From assembly GCA_035457725.1 (NCBI GenBank), contig DATIBC010000056.1:1-31393 (forward strand): 31,393 bases of DNA, in the 5' to 3' direction. The translations under genes and the position numbers were made by a program. Positions 24,291 through 31,393 of the stretch are shown piece by piece (the first letter of the stretch is position 1; each line of letters starts with the position of its first letter). Below the pieces are notes generated by a model, which saw only the letters and a program-made list of their open reading frames with translations, searched no databases and was not told the origin of the DNA. This DNA comes from DATFES01 sp035457725 (GTDB lineage Bacteria > Pseudomonadota > Alphaproteobacteria > CACIAM-22H2).

Positions 24291-25157
24291 ATGAGCGGGA
24301 AATTTACCGTGGCCTGCGTGCAGACCAACTCGACGCGTGATGTGGCGGAGAATCTTTCCGCTATCGTACCGATGATCGGCGAGGCGCGCCGACGCGGCGC
24401 CACGCTCGTCTGCTTGCCCGAAGTCGTGGGCATGATCGAGCCGCGGCGCCGACTGCTGCTGGAGAAAGTCGAGACCGAGGAGACGAACCGCGGGTTGGCG
24501 GGATTCCGCGAGACGGCGAAGCGCCTGTCATTGTGGCTCTTGGTGGGTTCGCTTTCGGTCAAGGTCGGGCCCGATCGCGTCGCCAACCGTTCGTATCTGA
24601 TCGATCAAGATGGCGCGGTGCGCGCCTCGTACGATAAAATCCACATGTTCGACGTCAGCCTCGAAGGCGGCGAATCGTATCGCGAGTCGGCGACGTTTCG
24701 GGCCGGCGAAACCGCCATGCTGGCGGATACGCCGTGGGGGCCGCTCGGGATGACGGTCTGCTACGACTTGCGGTTCCCGCAGCTTTATCGCGCGCTGGCG
24801 CAAGCGGGCGCGATGTATTTGACCATTCCGGCGGCATTCACCCGCCCGACCGGCCGCGCGCATTGGCAGGTCCTCGTCCGCGCACGCGCCATCGAGACCG
24901 GCTGTTTCGTCTTCGCCGCCGCGCAATGCGGCGAACACGCCGAAGGCCGCAGGACTTACGGCCACTCGCTGATCGTCGCTCCCTGGGGGGAAATCCTCGC
25001 CGAAGCCGGCGAGGAAGTCGGCGTGATCACCGCCGAAATCGACCCCGCCAAGGTCGACGAGGCGCGGCGCATGGTGCCTTCGTTGCAGCACGATCGACCA
25101 TTTTCGCCGCCCGCTTCGATCCCTCGCGCGACGATCCGCCGGGCCGCCGGGGAGTAA
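24291..25157 (+). CDS. Carbon-nitrogen hydrolase, Nit1-like (deaminated-glutathione amidase type)
   Basis: A 288-residue nitrilase-superfamily amidase with the Glu-Lys-Cys triad E44 (LPEVVG), K116 (YDKIHMFD) and C157 (VCYDLRFP). The C-terminal TYGHSLIVAPWGEILAEAG fits the Nit1/NitFhit branch, which hydrolyses deaminated glutathione to recycle a glutathione side product. That reaction would suit its place beside glutaredoxin, but other omega-amidases share the motifs. The start ATG 24291 has an AGGAGCGGATAGGA upstream sequence and follows the cupin by 13 bp; the longer frame opening at 24093 belongs to the cupin region. The length is normal. Confidence 0.9.
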   Translation: MSGKFTVACVQTNSTRDVAENLSAIVPMIGEARRRGATLVCLPEVVGMIEPRRRLLLEKVETEETNRGLAGFRETAKRLSLWLLVGSLSVKVGPDRVANRSYLIDQDGAVRASYDKIHMFDVSLEGGESYRESATFRAGETAMLADTPWGPLGMTVCYDLRFPQLYRALAQAGAMYLTIPAAFTRPTGRAHWQVLVRARAIETGCFVFAAAQCGEHAEGRRTYGHSLIVAPWGEILAEAGEEVGVITAEIDPAKVDEARRMVPSLQHDRPFSPPASIPRATIRRAAGE

Positions 25158-25172
25158 GTCAAGAATGCGCCG

Positions 25173-25742
25173 TCAAACGACCCGCACGGCGGCGATGCGC
25201 TGCACCATCGCCGGGCGCGGCACGTCGACCTCGCAATCCTCGTAGGCGACGACACGCAGATGGCCGGCGACCGCGGCCAGCAATTCGCCCGGCTGCAGCA
25301 GGAAGTCGGGGTTGCTAGGCTTTCCGAAGCGCTCGTTTCCCACGGCGAAGGTCTCGTATATCAGCCCGCCCGAGGGAGCGACCGCGGCAATGATATCGGC
25401 CATGATCGGACGATGCAGATAATTCGTTACGATGACACCGGCGAAGCGCCGCGCTGCCAACGGCCAACCATGCGCCGTTTCGAGATCCGCGGCGAGAATC
25501 TCGGCGCCGGGATGTCCGATGAGGTCGTCGAGCTGGCTGGTGTCGCGATCGACCAGCGTCACGTCGTGGCCACGGGCGAGGAAGTAACGGGCGTGCCGTC
25601 CGCCGCCTGCGGCGAGGTCGAGAATCCGTCCACCCGAAGGGACCAGCGACGCGAACCGGGTCACCCAAGCCGACGGCGCGGCCTCCGTGCCATGGCGGTC
25701 CGGACTGCCTTCGGGCGGCGTACCGCATTGAAACTTCCGCAC
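25173..25742 (-). CDS. SAM-dependent class I methyltransferase
   Basis: A 189-residue protein with an intact SAM-binding motif I, ILDLAAGGGRHARYF (residues about 40-54), and the acidic end of strand 2 in DVTLVDRD. Its layout resembles TehB/UbiE-like small methyltransferases. The start is probably GTG 25742, since no ATG exists in this frame before the conserved core and the next upstream in-frame stop is about 40 bases away. It converges with the nitrilase (15 bp) and is divergent from the DUF1178 gene. The methyl acceptor is unknown. Confidence 0.85.
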   Translation of the reverse strand: MRKFQCGTPPEGSPDRHGTEAAPSAWVTRFASLVPSGGRILDLAAGGGRHARYFLARGHDVTLVDRDTSQLDDLIGHPGAEILAADLETAHGWPLAARRFAGVIVTNYLHRPIMADIIAAVAPSGGLIYETFAVGNERFGKPSNPDFLLQPGELLAAVAGHLRVVAYEDCEVDVPRPAMVQRIAAVRVV

Positions 25743-25838
25743 GTGTCGGTTAATTCCTTGAACTGCGGGTCGCCTCGGACCATGTCAAACTGGCGTCTCG
25801 CGGCGGCTAGCATTGGTTAATTCTCACGGTTGGATCGC

Positions 25839-26282
25839 ATGATCGTCTTCGACCTTCGCTGCGACAAGGGCCACGTATTCGAGGCGTGGTTCAAGGACAA
25901 CGCGGCGTTCGTCCGCCAAAGAAAGCGCCGCCAGATCGGCTGCGCGGAATGCGGATCGACGATCATCGACAAGGCGCCGATGGCTCCGCGAATCGCGCGC
26001 GCGGGCAAGAACGATGACGCACAGCCGAAGTCGTACGCCAACGAACCCGCGGCGACGCGGGCGGCGGAGCTGATGAAGGAGTTGACCGAGTTGCGCACTC
26101 ACATCGAAAAGAACTGCGACTACGTCGGCTCGCGTTTCGCCGAAGAAGCCCGCAAGATCCATTACAATGAAGCGAAGAAACGCAATATCTACGGCGAGGC
26201 GAGCGACGCCGAGGCCGCCGAGCTGTCGGACGAAGGGGTCGAGTTTTCGCGCGTCCCGTGGTTTTCCCGCCGCGACGCTTGA
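25839..26282 (+). CDS. DUF1178 family protein
   Basis: A 147-residue protein of the DUF1178 family. It opens MIVFDLRCDKGHVFEAWF, with C8 and the later pair C35-x2-C38 (GCAECGST), a zinc-ribbon-like layout. A variable linker follows, then the conserved HIEKNCDYVGSRFAEEARKIHYNE block (about residues 90-113) and EFSRVPWF near the end. The function is unknown; the zinc-ribbon suggests a nucleic-acid or protein-binding role. ATG 25839 is chosen because DUF1178 proteins start here; a TTG three codons earlier is less likely. It converges with ubiG. Confidence 0.9.
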   Translation: MIVFDLRCDKGHVFEAWFKDNAAFVRQRKRRQIGCAECGSTIIDKAPMAPRIARAGKNDDAQPKSYANEPAATRAAELMKELTELRTHIEKNCDYVGSRFAEEARKIHYNEAKKRNIYGEASDAEAAELSDEGVEFSRVPWFSRRDA

Positions 26283-26297
26283 GGCGGCTCCCTTCGA

Positions 26298-26314
26298 GGC
26301 CGCACGACGCGGCC
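26298..26314. terminator. Hairpin between convergent DUF1178 and ubiG genes
   Basis: GGCCGC and GCGGCC pair around a 5-base loop between the two stop codons. It may terminate both transcripts, but no T-tract follows on either side. Confidence 0.3.
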
Positions 26315-26346
26315 GGTCGGCGGCTCCTAATGCCAGGCCGTCGGGG

Positions 26347-27108
26347 TCAGTCGCGCCTGATGCAGAAAGCCATGTAATTGACCGATAAATCGCCGGTAAG
26401 GGTCCACGCGTCGGCGAGCGGGCTATAGCTCACGCCGCTCAATCGTTTGACCACGACGCCGCACGCCCGCAACGGCCGCGCCAACTCGGATGGGCGGACG
26501 AATTTACTCCATTGATGGGTGCCTCGCGGCAACCAGCCGAGGATGTATTCGGCGCCGACGATCGCCAGCAGGAAGGCTTGCGGCGTGCGATTGAGCGTGG
26601 CGAGGACGAGCGCACCCCCGGGTCGCACCAGTCGACCGCACACGCTCAAGAATCCGTCGCGATCTGCGACGTGCTCGATCACCTCCAGCGCGAGGACGAC
26701 ATCGAACTGCGTGCCTACCGCCGCGAGATCTTCGGCCGTTGCTTGCCGGTAATCGATGCCGAGACCGCTCTGTGCGGCATGCGCGCGCGCCACCTGCACG
26801 TTGCGCTCGGCGGCGTCGATGGCGGTGACTTGGGCGCCGAGCCGCGACATCGGCTCGGCCACCAGCCCGCCCCCGCAGCCGACGTCGAGAAGGTCAAGCC
26901 CCGCCAGCGGCCGCGGCCGCGTGGCGTCGCGACCGAAGTGGCGGGCGAGCGTATCGCGGATGAATCCGAGCCGCACCGGGTTGAGCTTGTGCAATGGCCG
27001 GAACTTGCCGTCGGGATCCCACCATTCCTCGGCAATGGCGGAGAATCGGGCGATCTCCTGCGGGTCGACGCTGCTGTCCCGGGGGGCTGGCGGGGCGGCG
27101 CTTGCCAT
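26347..27108 (-). CDS. ubiG: Ubiquinone biosynthesis O-methyltransferase UbiG
   Basis: A 253-residue SAM-dependent enzyme performing both O-methylations of ubiquinone biosynthesis. The start of the conserved region, ARFSAIAEEWWDPDGKFRPLHKLNPVRL (about residues 20-47), is diagnostic. The SAM loop is LLDVGCGGGLVAEP, and the tail carries the GTHQWSKFV and GVSYSPLADAW segments. The start ATG 27108 is chosen; the frame is open to 27351 but that part overlaps lysC's leader and is not conserved. GGAG lies about 11 bases upstream. It is divergent from lysC, a pairing I recall in many alphaproteobacteria. Confidence 0.95.
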   Translation of the reverse strand: MASAAPPAPRDSSVDPQEIARFSAIAEEWWDPDGKFRPLHKLNPVRLGFIRDTLARHFGRDATRPRPLAGLDLLDVGCGGGLVAEPMSRLGAQVTAIDAAERNVQVARAHAAQSGLGIDYRQATAEDLAAVGTQFDVVLALEVIEHVADRDGFLSVCGRLVRPGGALVLATLNRTPQAFLLAIVGAEYILGWLPRGTHQWSKFVRPSELARPLRACGVVVKRLSGVSYSPLADAWTLTGDLSVNYMAFCIRRD

Positions 27109-27271
27109 GGCGACATTGGCTCCAGTCGCCGGGCAGGCCGGGCGGCTTGCCTCGCGCGCGACAAACCAAGTATGTATGGGCCGCCCCGGCTGCGGCAACT
27201 TTTCGCTCGGCTGCCTTGCTGCGGCAAATCCGACCATCGCGCAAGGCCGCTGACGGCAAGAACGCAGTTCC

Positions 27272-28492
27272 ATGGCCCGCATCGTCATGAAGTTCGGCGG
27301 CACCTCGGTGGCCGACGTCGAGCGAATCAAGAATGTCGCCAGGCGGATCAAGTGCCAGGTCGATCAGGGCGATCACGTCGCGGTCGTCGTTTCCGCCATG
27401 GCCGGGGTGACCAACCAGCTGGTGAACTGGGTAAATCAGATATCCCCGCTGCACGATGCGCGCGAGTACGACGCCGTGGTCGCCACCGGCGAACAGGTGA
27501 CGTCTGGCCTCCTGGCGCTGGCGCTGCAGGAACTTGGCGTCTCGGCCCGATCGTGGTTCGGCTGGCAGATCCCGGTCGCCACCGACGGAGTACACGGCAA
27601 GGCCCGGATCCAGGTCATCGAAACCGGCGAACTCCTGCGGCGTTTCGCCGAGGGCCAGGTGGCCGTCGTCGCTGGCTTCCAGGGCATCGGTCCCGATCGC
27701 CGCGTGACGACCCTGGGGCGCGGCGGGTCCGACACTTCGGCCGTGGCCCTGGCGGCGGCTATCGAGGCCGAGCGCTGTGACATTTATACCGACGTCGACG
27801 GCGTCTACACCTGCGACCCGCGGATCGTTGCGAAGGCGCGCAAGCTCGATAAAATCACCTATGAAGAAATGCTCGAGATGGCCTCTTTGGGCGCCAAGGT
27901 GCTCCAGACGCGGTCGGTCGAGATGGCGATGAACAACCGCGTGCGCCTCCAGGTGCTGTCAAGCTTCGGCGATGGGCCGGGCACGCTGGTGGTCGATGAG
28001 GACGAAATCGTGGAAAAGGAAATCGTAAGCGGAATCGCCTACAGCCGAGACGAGGCCAAGATCACGTTGACCAAAGTCGCCGACAAACCGGGCGTGGCGG
28101 CAGCGATTTTCGGCCCGCTCGCCGAGGCGACCATCAATGTCGACATGATCGTCCAAAACGTCTCGGAAGATGGCAAGACCACCGACCTCACGTTCACGGT
28201 GAGCCGCAGCGATCTCGACCGCGCGATAAAGGTGCTCACCGAGCATCGCGCCCGGCTGGGTTATGCCGACTTGCAGCCCAACGCCAGCGTCGTGAAGGTG
28301 TCGGTGATCGGCGTCGGCATGCGCAGCCACGCCGGCGTCGCCTTGACCATGTTTCGCACGCTGGCTGATAAAGGCATCAACATCGAGGTCATCTCGACGT
28401 CGGAGATCAAGGTAAGCGTGCTGATCGACGAGCAATACCTCGAACTTGCCTTACGGGCTCTCCACACCGCCTACGGGCTTGACGCGGCGTAG
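27272..28492 (+). CDS. lysC: Aspartate kinase
   Basis: The 406-residue kinase phosphorylates aspartate, the first step to lysine, threonine and methionine. The N-terminal KFGGTSVADVERIKNVA is the ATP/aspartate signature. The kinase core includes VVSAMAGVTNQL, then TLGRGGSDTSAVALAAA and ATGEQVTSGLLAL. Residues about 265-400 form two ACT domains (KPGVAAAIFGPLAEATINVDMI and SHAGVALTMFRTLADKGINIEVIS) for feedback inhibition by lysine and/or threonine. The length fits the monofunctional type II enzyme. It begins a + strand run with the nitronate monooxygenase-like gene (7 bp gap) and ptsP. Confidence 0.97.
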   Translation: MARIVMKFGGTSVADVERIKNVARRIKCQVDQGDHVAVVVSAMAGVTNQLVNWVNQISPLHDAREYDAVVATGEQVTSGLLALALQELGVSARSWFGWQIPVATDGVHGKARIQVIETGELLRRFAEGQVAVVAGFQGIGPDRRVTTLGRGGSDTSAVALAAAIEAERCDIYTDVDGVYTCDPRIVAKARKLDKITYEEMLEMASLGAKVLQTRSVEMAMNNRVRLQVLSSFGDGPGTLVVDEDEIVEKEIVSGIAYSRDEAKITLTKVADKPGVAAAIFGPLAEATINVDMIVQNVSEDGKTTDLTFTVSRSDLDRAIKVLTEHRARLGYADLQPNASVVKVSVIGVGMRSHAGVALTMFRTLADKGINIEVISTSEIKVSVLIDEQYLELALRALHTAYGLDAA

Positions 28493-28499
28493 GCCGGCG

Positions 28500-29552
28500 A
28501 TGGATCGGCGAACGGCTCGCGCCAGGCTCGACCACCTCTGGCGTCGAGGCAGTAACTTCCTCGGCTGCGAGGCGGCGATCATGGGCGGCGCCATGACGTG
28601 GGTTTCCGAGCGAAATCTGGTTGCCGCCATCTCGAACGCCGGCGGCTTTGGCGTCATCGCCTGCGGCTCCATGTCGAGCGACCTTTTGGGCCAGGAGATC
28701 GCCGCCACATTCGCGATGACCGACAGGCCCTTCGGCGTGAACCTGATCGTCATGCATCCCGAATTGATGAAGCTCGCCCAAGTTTGCCTTGATTACAAAG
28801 TAAGTCACGTCGTTTTGGCCGGTGGCCTGCCGCCGGCGGAGCTGTTGCAGGTTCTCAGGAGGGGTGGCGCCAAAGTCATGGCCTTCGCGCCGGCGCAAGC
28901 CATCGCCAGGAAGCTGGTGCGCTCCGGCATCGACGGGCTGGTTATCGAAGGAATGGAGGCGGGCGGCCACATCGGAGCGGTGTCGACCAGCGTTCTGGCG
29001 CAGGAGATTCTGCCGCATGTCCGCGAGGTGCCAGTCTTCGTCGCCGGCGGGATCGGTCGCGGCGAGGCAATTTTGTCGTTCCTCGAGATGGGCGCGGCCG
29101 GATGTCAGCTCGGTACGCGGTTCGTTTGCGCCAACGAGTCGATCGCCCATCCCAGCTTCAAGCGCGCGTTTATCCGCGCCGCGGCGCGCGATGCGGTGCC
29201 ATCGGTGCAGCTTGATCCGCGCTTTCCGGTGATCCCCGTCCGTGCGCTCGGCAACAAGGCGACCGACCGATTTCTCGACGCCCAGCGCGAGGTCATCGCG
29301 AAATTCGATCGAGGCGACCTCAGCCAGAAAGAAGCGCAACTGGCGATCGAACATTTCTGGGCCGGCGCGTTGCGCCGCGCGGTCATCGATGGCGACATCG
29401 AAACTGGTTCGTTGATGGCGGGCCAGAGCGTCGGCTTGGTCACACGCGAACAGTCGACCCAGGAGATCATCGACGAGCTCATCGCGCAGGCGCTTGACAC
29501 GCTCATCGCCCGCGAAGCCGACGCCAGCATCAACGCCAAGGTCGCCGACTGA
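28500..29552 (+). CDS. Nitronate monooxygenase / 2-nitropropane dioxygenase-like flavoprotein
   Basis: A 350-residue FMN-dependent TIM-barrel protein. Family segments are GGAMTWVSERNLVAAISNAGGFGVIA (residues about 28-53), GMEAGGHIG around 160, containing the catalytic histidine typical of the family, and the FMN-phosphate segment VFVAGGIGRGEAILSFLEMGAAGCQLGTRFV around 178-208. Nitronate oxidation or a related enoyl/flavin chemistry is possible; many such proteins lack tested activity. It starts 7 bp after lysC and its stop overlaps the ptsP ATG by 1 base (TGATG). In the related genomes I recall, lysC is followed directly by ptsP, so this gene may be a lineage-specific insertion. Confidence 0.88.
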   Translation: MDRRTARARLDHLWRRGSNFLGCEAAIMGGAMTWVSERNLVAAISNAGGFGVIACGSMSSDLLGQEIAATFAMTDRPFGVNLIVMHPELMKLAQVCLDYKVSHVVLAGGLPPAELLQVLRRGGAKVMAFAPAQAIARKLVRSGIDGLVIEGMEAGGHIGAVSTSVLAQEILPHVREVPVFVAGGIGRGEAILSFLEMGAAGCQLGTRFVCANESIAHPSFKRAFIRAAARDAVPSVQLDPRFPVIPVRALGNKATDRFLDAQREVIAKFDRGDLSQKEAQLAIEHFWAGALRRAVIDGDIETGSLMAGQSVGLVTREQSTQEIIDELIAQALDTLIAREADASINAKVAD

Positions 29553-31393
29553 TGCAAACCGGCGCGGGAACGGTCGGTCCCCGCCGCCTGCTGAAGCGGA
29601 TCCGCGACATGATGGCGGCCAGCGGCAGCGGACAGGAGCGGCTCGATCGCATCGTCAAGATTATCGCCGCCGACATGGTGGCCGAGGTGTGCTCGGCCTA
29701 CATCATGCGGCCGGGCGAAGTCCTCGAACTTTTCGCCACCGAAGGGCTCAAACAGGAGGCCGTGCACAAGACCCGACTTCGCGTCGGCGAAGGCATCGTC
29801 GGCGATATCGCCGCCCATGCGCGTGCGCTGGCGCTCGCCGACGCGCAATCGCATCCTAATTTCGCCTATCGGCCCGAGACCGGCGAGGAAATATTTCACT
29901 CGCTGATGGGGGTCCCGCTCCTACGCGGCGGGCGGGTGCTCGGCGTGCTGGTGGTTCAGAACCGCACGTTCCGCGATTATTCCGAGGAGGAAATCGAGAC
30001 CCTCCAGACCATCGCCATGGTGCTTGCCGAGCTGGTGTCGAGCGGCGACCTGGTCAGCCTCGACGAGATACAAAGGGTCGAAGGAACGGCGCTGCCGCCG
30101 GCGCGACTCGATGGGCTGAAGCTGAACCAAGGCTTGGCGATAGGACGCGTGGTGATGCACCAGCCGCGCGTCACGGTGCGCCAGATGGTGGCCGAGAATC
30201 CCGACGCCGAGCTGACGCGCCTTCAGGAGGCGCTGGCCGGCATGCACACCGCGCTCGACGACATGCTGGCCGCGAGCGGCCTCGGCGAGGGCGAGAGTCG
30301 CGAAATCCTCGAGACGTATCGCATGTTCGCCGAGGACCGCGGCTGGCTCGGTCGTATCAGCGAGGCGATCAAATCGGGCCTGACCGCCGAGGGCGCGGTG
30401 CAGAAGGTGCAAGAGGATACGCGGGCGCGGATGAGTCAAATCAGCGATCCGTATCTGCGCGAGCGCCTGTCGGATCTCGACGATTTGGCGAATCGGCTGC
30501 TGCGCCACCTGATCGGCGATCGCACCGCCGCCCGCAACGCCGATCTTCCCGACGACACCGTCGTCATCGCCCATGCTATGGGGCCGGCCGATTTGCTCGA
30601 TTACGATCGACGCAAACTCAAGGCCGTCGCGCTCGAGGAAGGCTCCGCCACCTCGCACGTCGCGATCATCGCCCGGGCCCTCGATATTCCCATGGTCGGG
30701 CGAATCCGGGATTTGCTGTCACAAGTCGAACCCTTGGACACGGTGATCGTCGACGGTGATAACGGCCAGGTCGTTCTGCGGCCAGGCGAAGATGTCCGCG
30801 AAATGTTCGCCAGCACGATGCGGATGCGCGCCGAACGTCTGGTACGCCTCGCGTTATTACGCGACCTTCCGGCGGTAACGCGCGATGGCGTCCAGATCTC
30901 GCTCAGCCTGAATGCGGGGCTGCTGATCGATCTTGCGCACATCGAAGACACCGGCGCCGACGGCGTCGGACTGTACCGCACCGAAATTCCGTTCATGATC
31001 CGCTCCGCCTTCCCTGATGTCGGCGAACAGACCGACATATATCGCCGCGTGCTCGATCGCGCCGCCGGGCGTCCGATCATCTTTCGCACGCTGGATATCG
31101 GCGGCGACAAGGAGTTGCCATACTTGCCGAACGGCGACGATGAAAACCCGGCGATGGGATGGCGCGCCATTCGCGTTGCGCTGGACCGCCCGATAATGCT
31201 GCGGCAGCAATTACGCGCCATGTTGCGCGCGGCGGCTGGTCGTGAGCTATCGATCATGTTTCCAATGGTCTCCGAGGTGGGAGAGTTCGATGCAGCACGG
31301 GCGCTACTCGAACTCGAACTGGCTCGCGAGCGCCGGCGCGGCCACGTGGTGCCGCAACGCGTGCGAGTGGGCACGATGATCGAAGTGCCGTCA
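29552..31393 (+). CDS. ptsP: Phosphoenolpyruvate-protein phosphotransferase PtsP (EI-Ntr), 3' end off the window
   Basis: The first 614 codons of a protein that is usually about 750 residues. It moves phosphate from PEP to NPr in the nitrogen PTS, which coordinates nitrogen, potassium and other regulation. Residues 1-160 form a GAF domain (FATEGLKQEAVHKTRLRVGEGIVGDIAAHA). The PEP-utilising region follows, with the phospho-accepting histidine H369 in GSATSHVAIIARAL. From about residue 440 the PEP-binding TIM barrel begins (GADGVGLYRTEIPFM, FRTLDIGGDKELPYL, SIMFPMVSEV). The window ends within this barrel, before its catalytic cysteine. The start overlaps the upstream stop as TGATG, so it is translationally coupled. 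Confidence 0.95.
   Translation, partial: MQTGAGTVGPRRLLKRIRDMMAASGSGQERLDRIVKIIAADMVAEVCSAYIMRPGEVLELFATEGLKQEAVHKTRLRVGEGIVGDIAAHARALALADAQSHPNFAYRPETGEEIFHSLMGVPLLRGGRVLGVLVVQNRTFRDYSEEEIETLQTIAMVLAELVSSGDLVSLDEIQRVEGTALPPARLDGLKLNQGLAIGRVVMHQPRVTVRQMVAENPDAELTRLQEALAGMHTALDDMLAASGLGEGESREILETYRMFAEDRGWLGRISEAIKSGLTAEGAVQKVQEDTRARMSQISDPYLRERLSDLDDLANRLLRHLIGDRTAARNADLPDDTVVIAHAMGPADLLDYDRRKLKAVALEEGSATSHVAIIARALDIPMVGRIRDLLSQVEPLDTVIVDGDNGQVVLRPGEDVREMFASTMRMRAERLVRLALLRDLPAVTRDGVQISLSLNAGLLIDLAHIEDTGADGVGLYRTEIPFMIRSAFPDVGEQTDIYRRVLDRAAGRPIIFRTLDIGGDKELPYLPNGDDENPAMGWRAIRVALDRPIMLRQQLRAMLRAAAGRELSIMFPMVSEVGEFDAARALLELELARERRRGHVVPQRVRVGTMIEVPS

Overview
The window is a GC-rich, gene-dense stretch of chromosome. 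Gene content and order point to an alphaproteobacterium of Rhodospirillales type. The markers are a class I lysyl-tRNA synthetase, DUF952-pyrD, a divergent secA / ppiC-argJ-mutT block, comF-grxC-nitrilase, DUF1178 facing ubiG, lysC followed closely by ptsP, and a bacterial relative of the complex I assembly factor NDUFAF5. This assignment rests on recalled synteny and motifs, not on a database search.

Layout. Positions 1-899 (-) hold the 5' part of a phage-flavoured gene with a lysozyme-like C-terminal region, cut by the window edge. Next come lysS (+), then an aminotransferase and an HTH/S24-type regulator (-), then a + strand run of DUF952, pyrD, a HAD phosphatase-like gene and a GNAT acetyltransferase. 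A small conserved hypothetical (-) is divergent from a 607-residue SRPBCC/zinc-ribbon/class III cyclase protein (+). A homodimer-type methylmalonyl-CoA mutase and a PAS_5-like protein follow (+). A tripartite TRAP transporter operon (dctP-dctQ-dctM, -) and secA (-) fill 12.5-18.8 kb. Divergent from secA are a SurA/PrsA-like parvulin, argJ and a MutT-type Nudix gene (+). An NDUFAF5-like methyltransferase-fold gene (-) precedes comF, grxC, a small cupin and a nitrilase (+). A second methyltransferase (-), DUF1178 (+), ubiG (-), lysC, a nitronate monooxygenase-like gene and the first 614 codons of ptsP (+) complete the window.

Most genes are housekeeping: translation, pyrimidine, arginine and lysine-family biosynthesis, ubiquinone, protein export, PTS-Ntr signalling. 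I see no tRNA, rRNA, CRISPR array, insertion sequence or complete prophage. The points most worth a second look are: an S24-type regulator in which both catalytic dyad positions appear substituted; an NDUFAF5-like protein with a degraded SAM loop; the SRPBCC/zinc-ribbon/cyclase fusion; the phage-like edge gene with an AT-rich inverted repeat upstream; two perfect palindromes flanking the S24 regulator; a 23-bp tandem duplication before DUF952-pyrD; a near-consensus secA promoter with a leader hairpin; and a hairpin between dctP and dctQ. I found nothing that I can defend as a wholly new multi-gene system.
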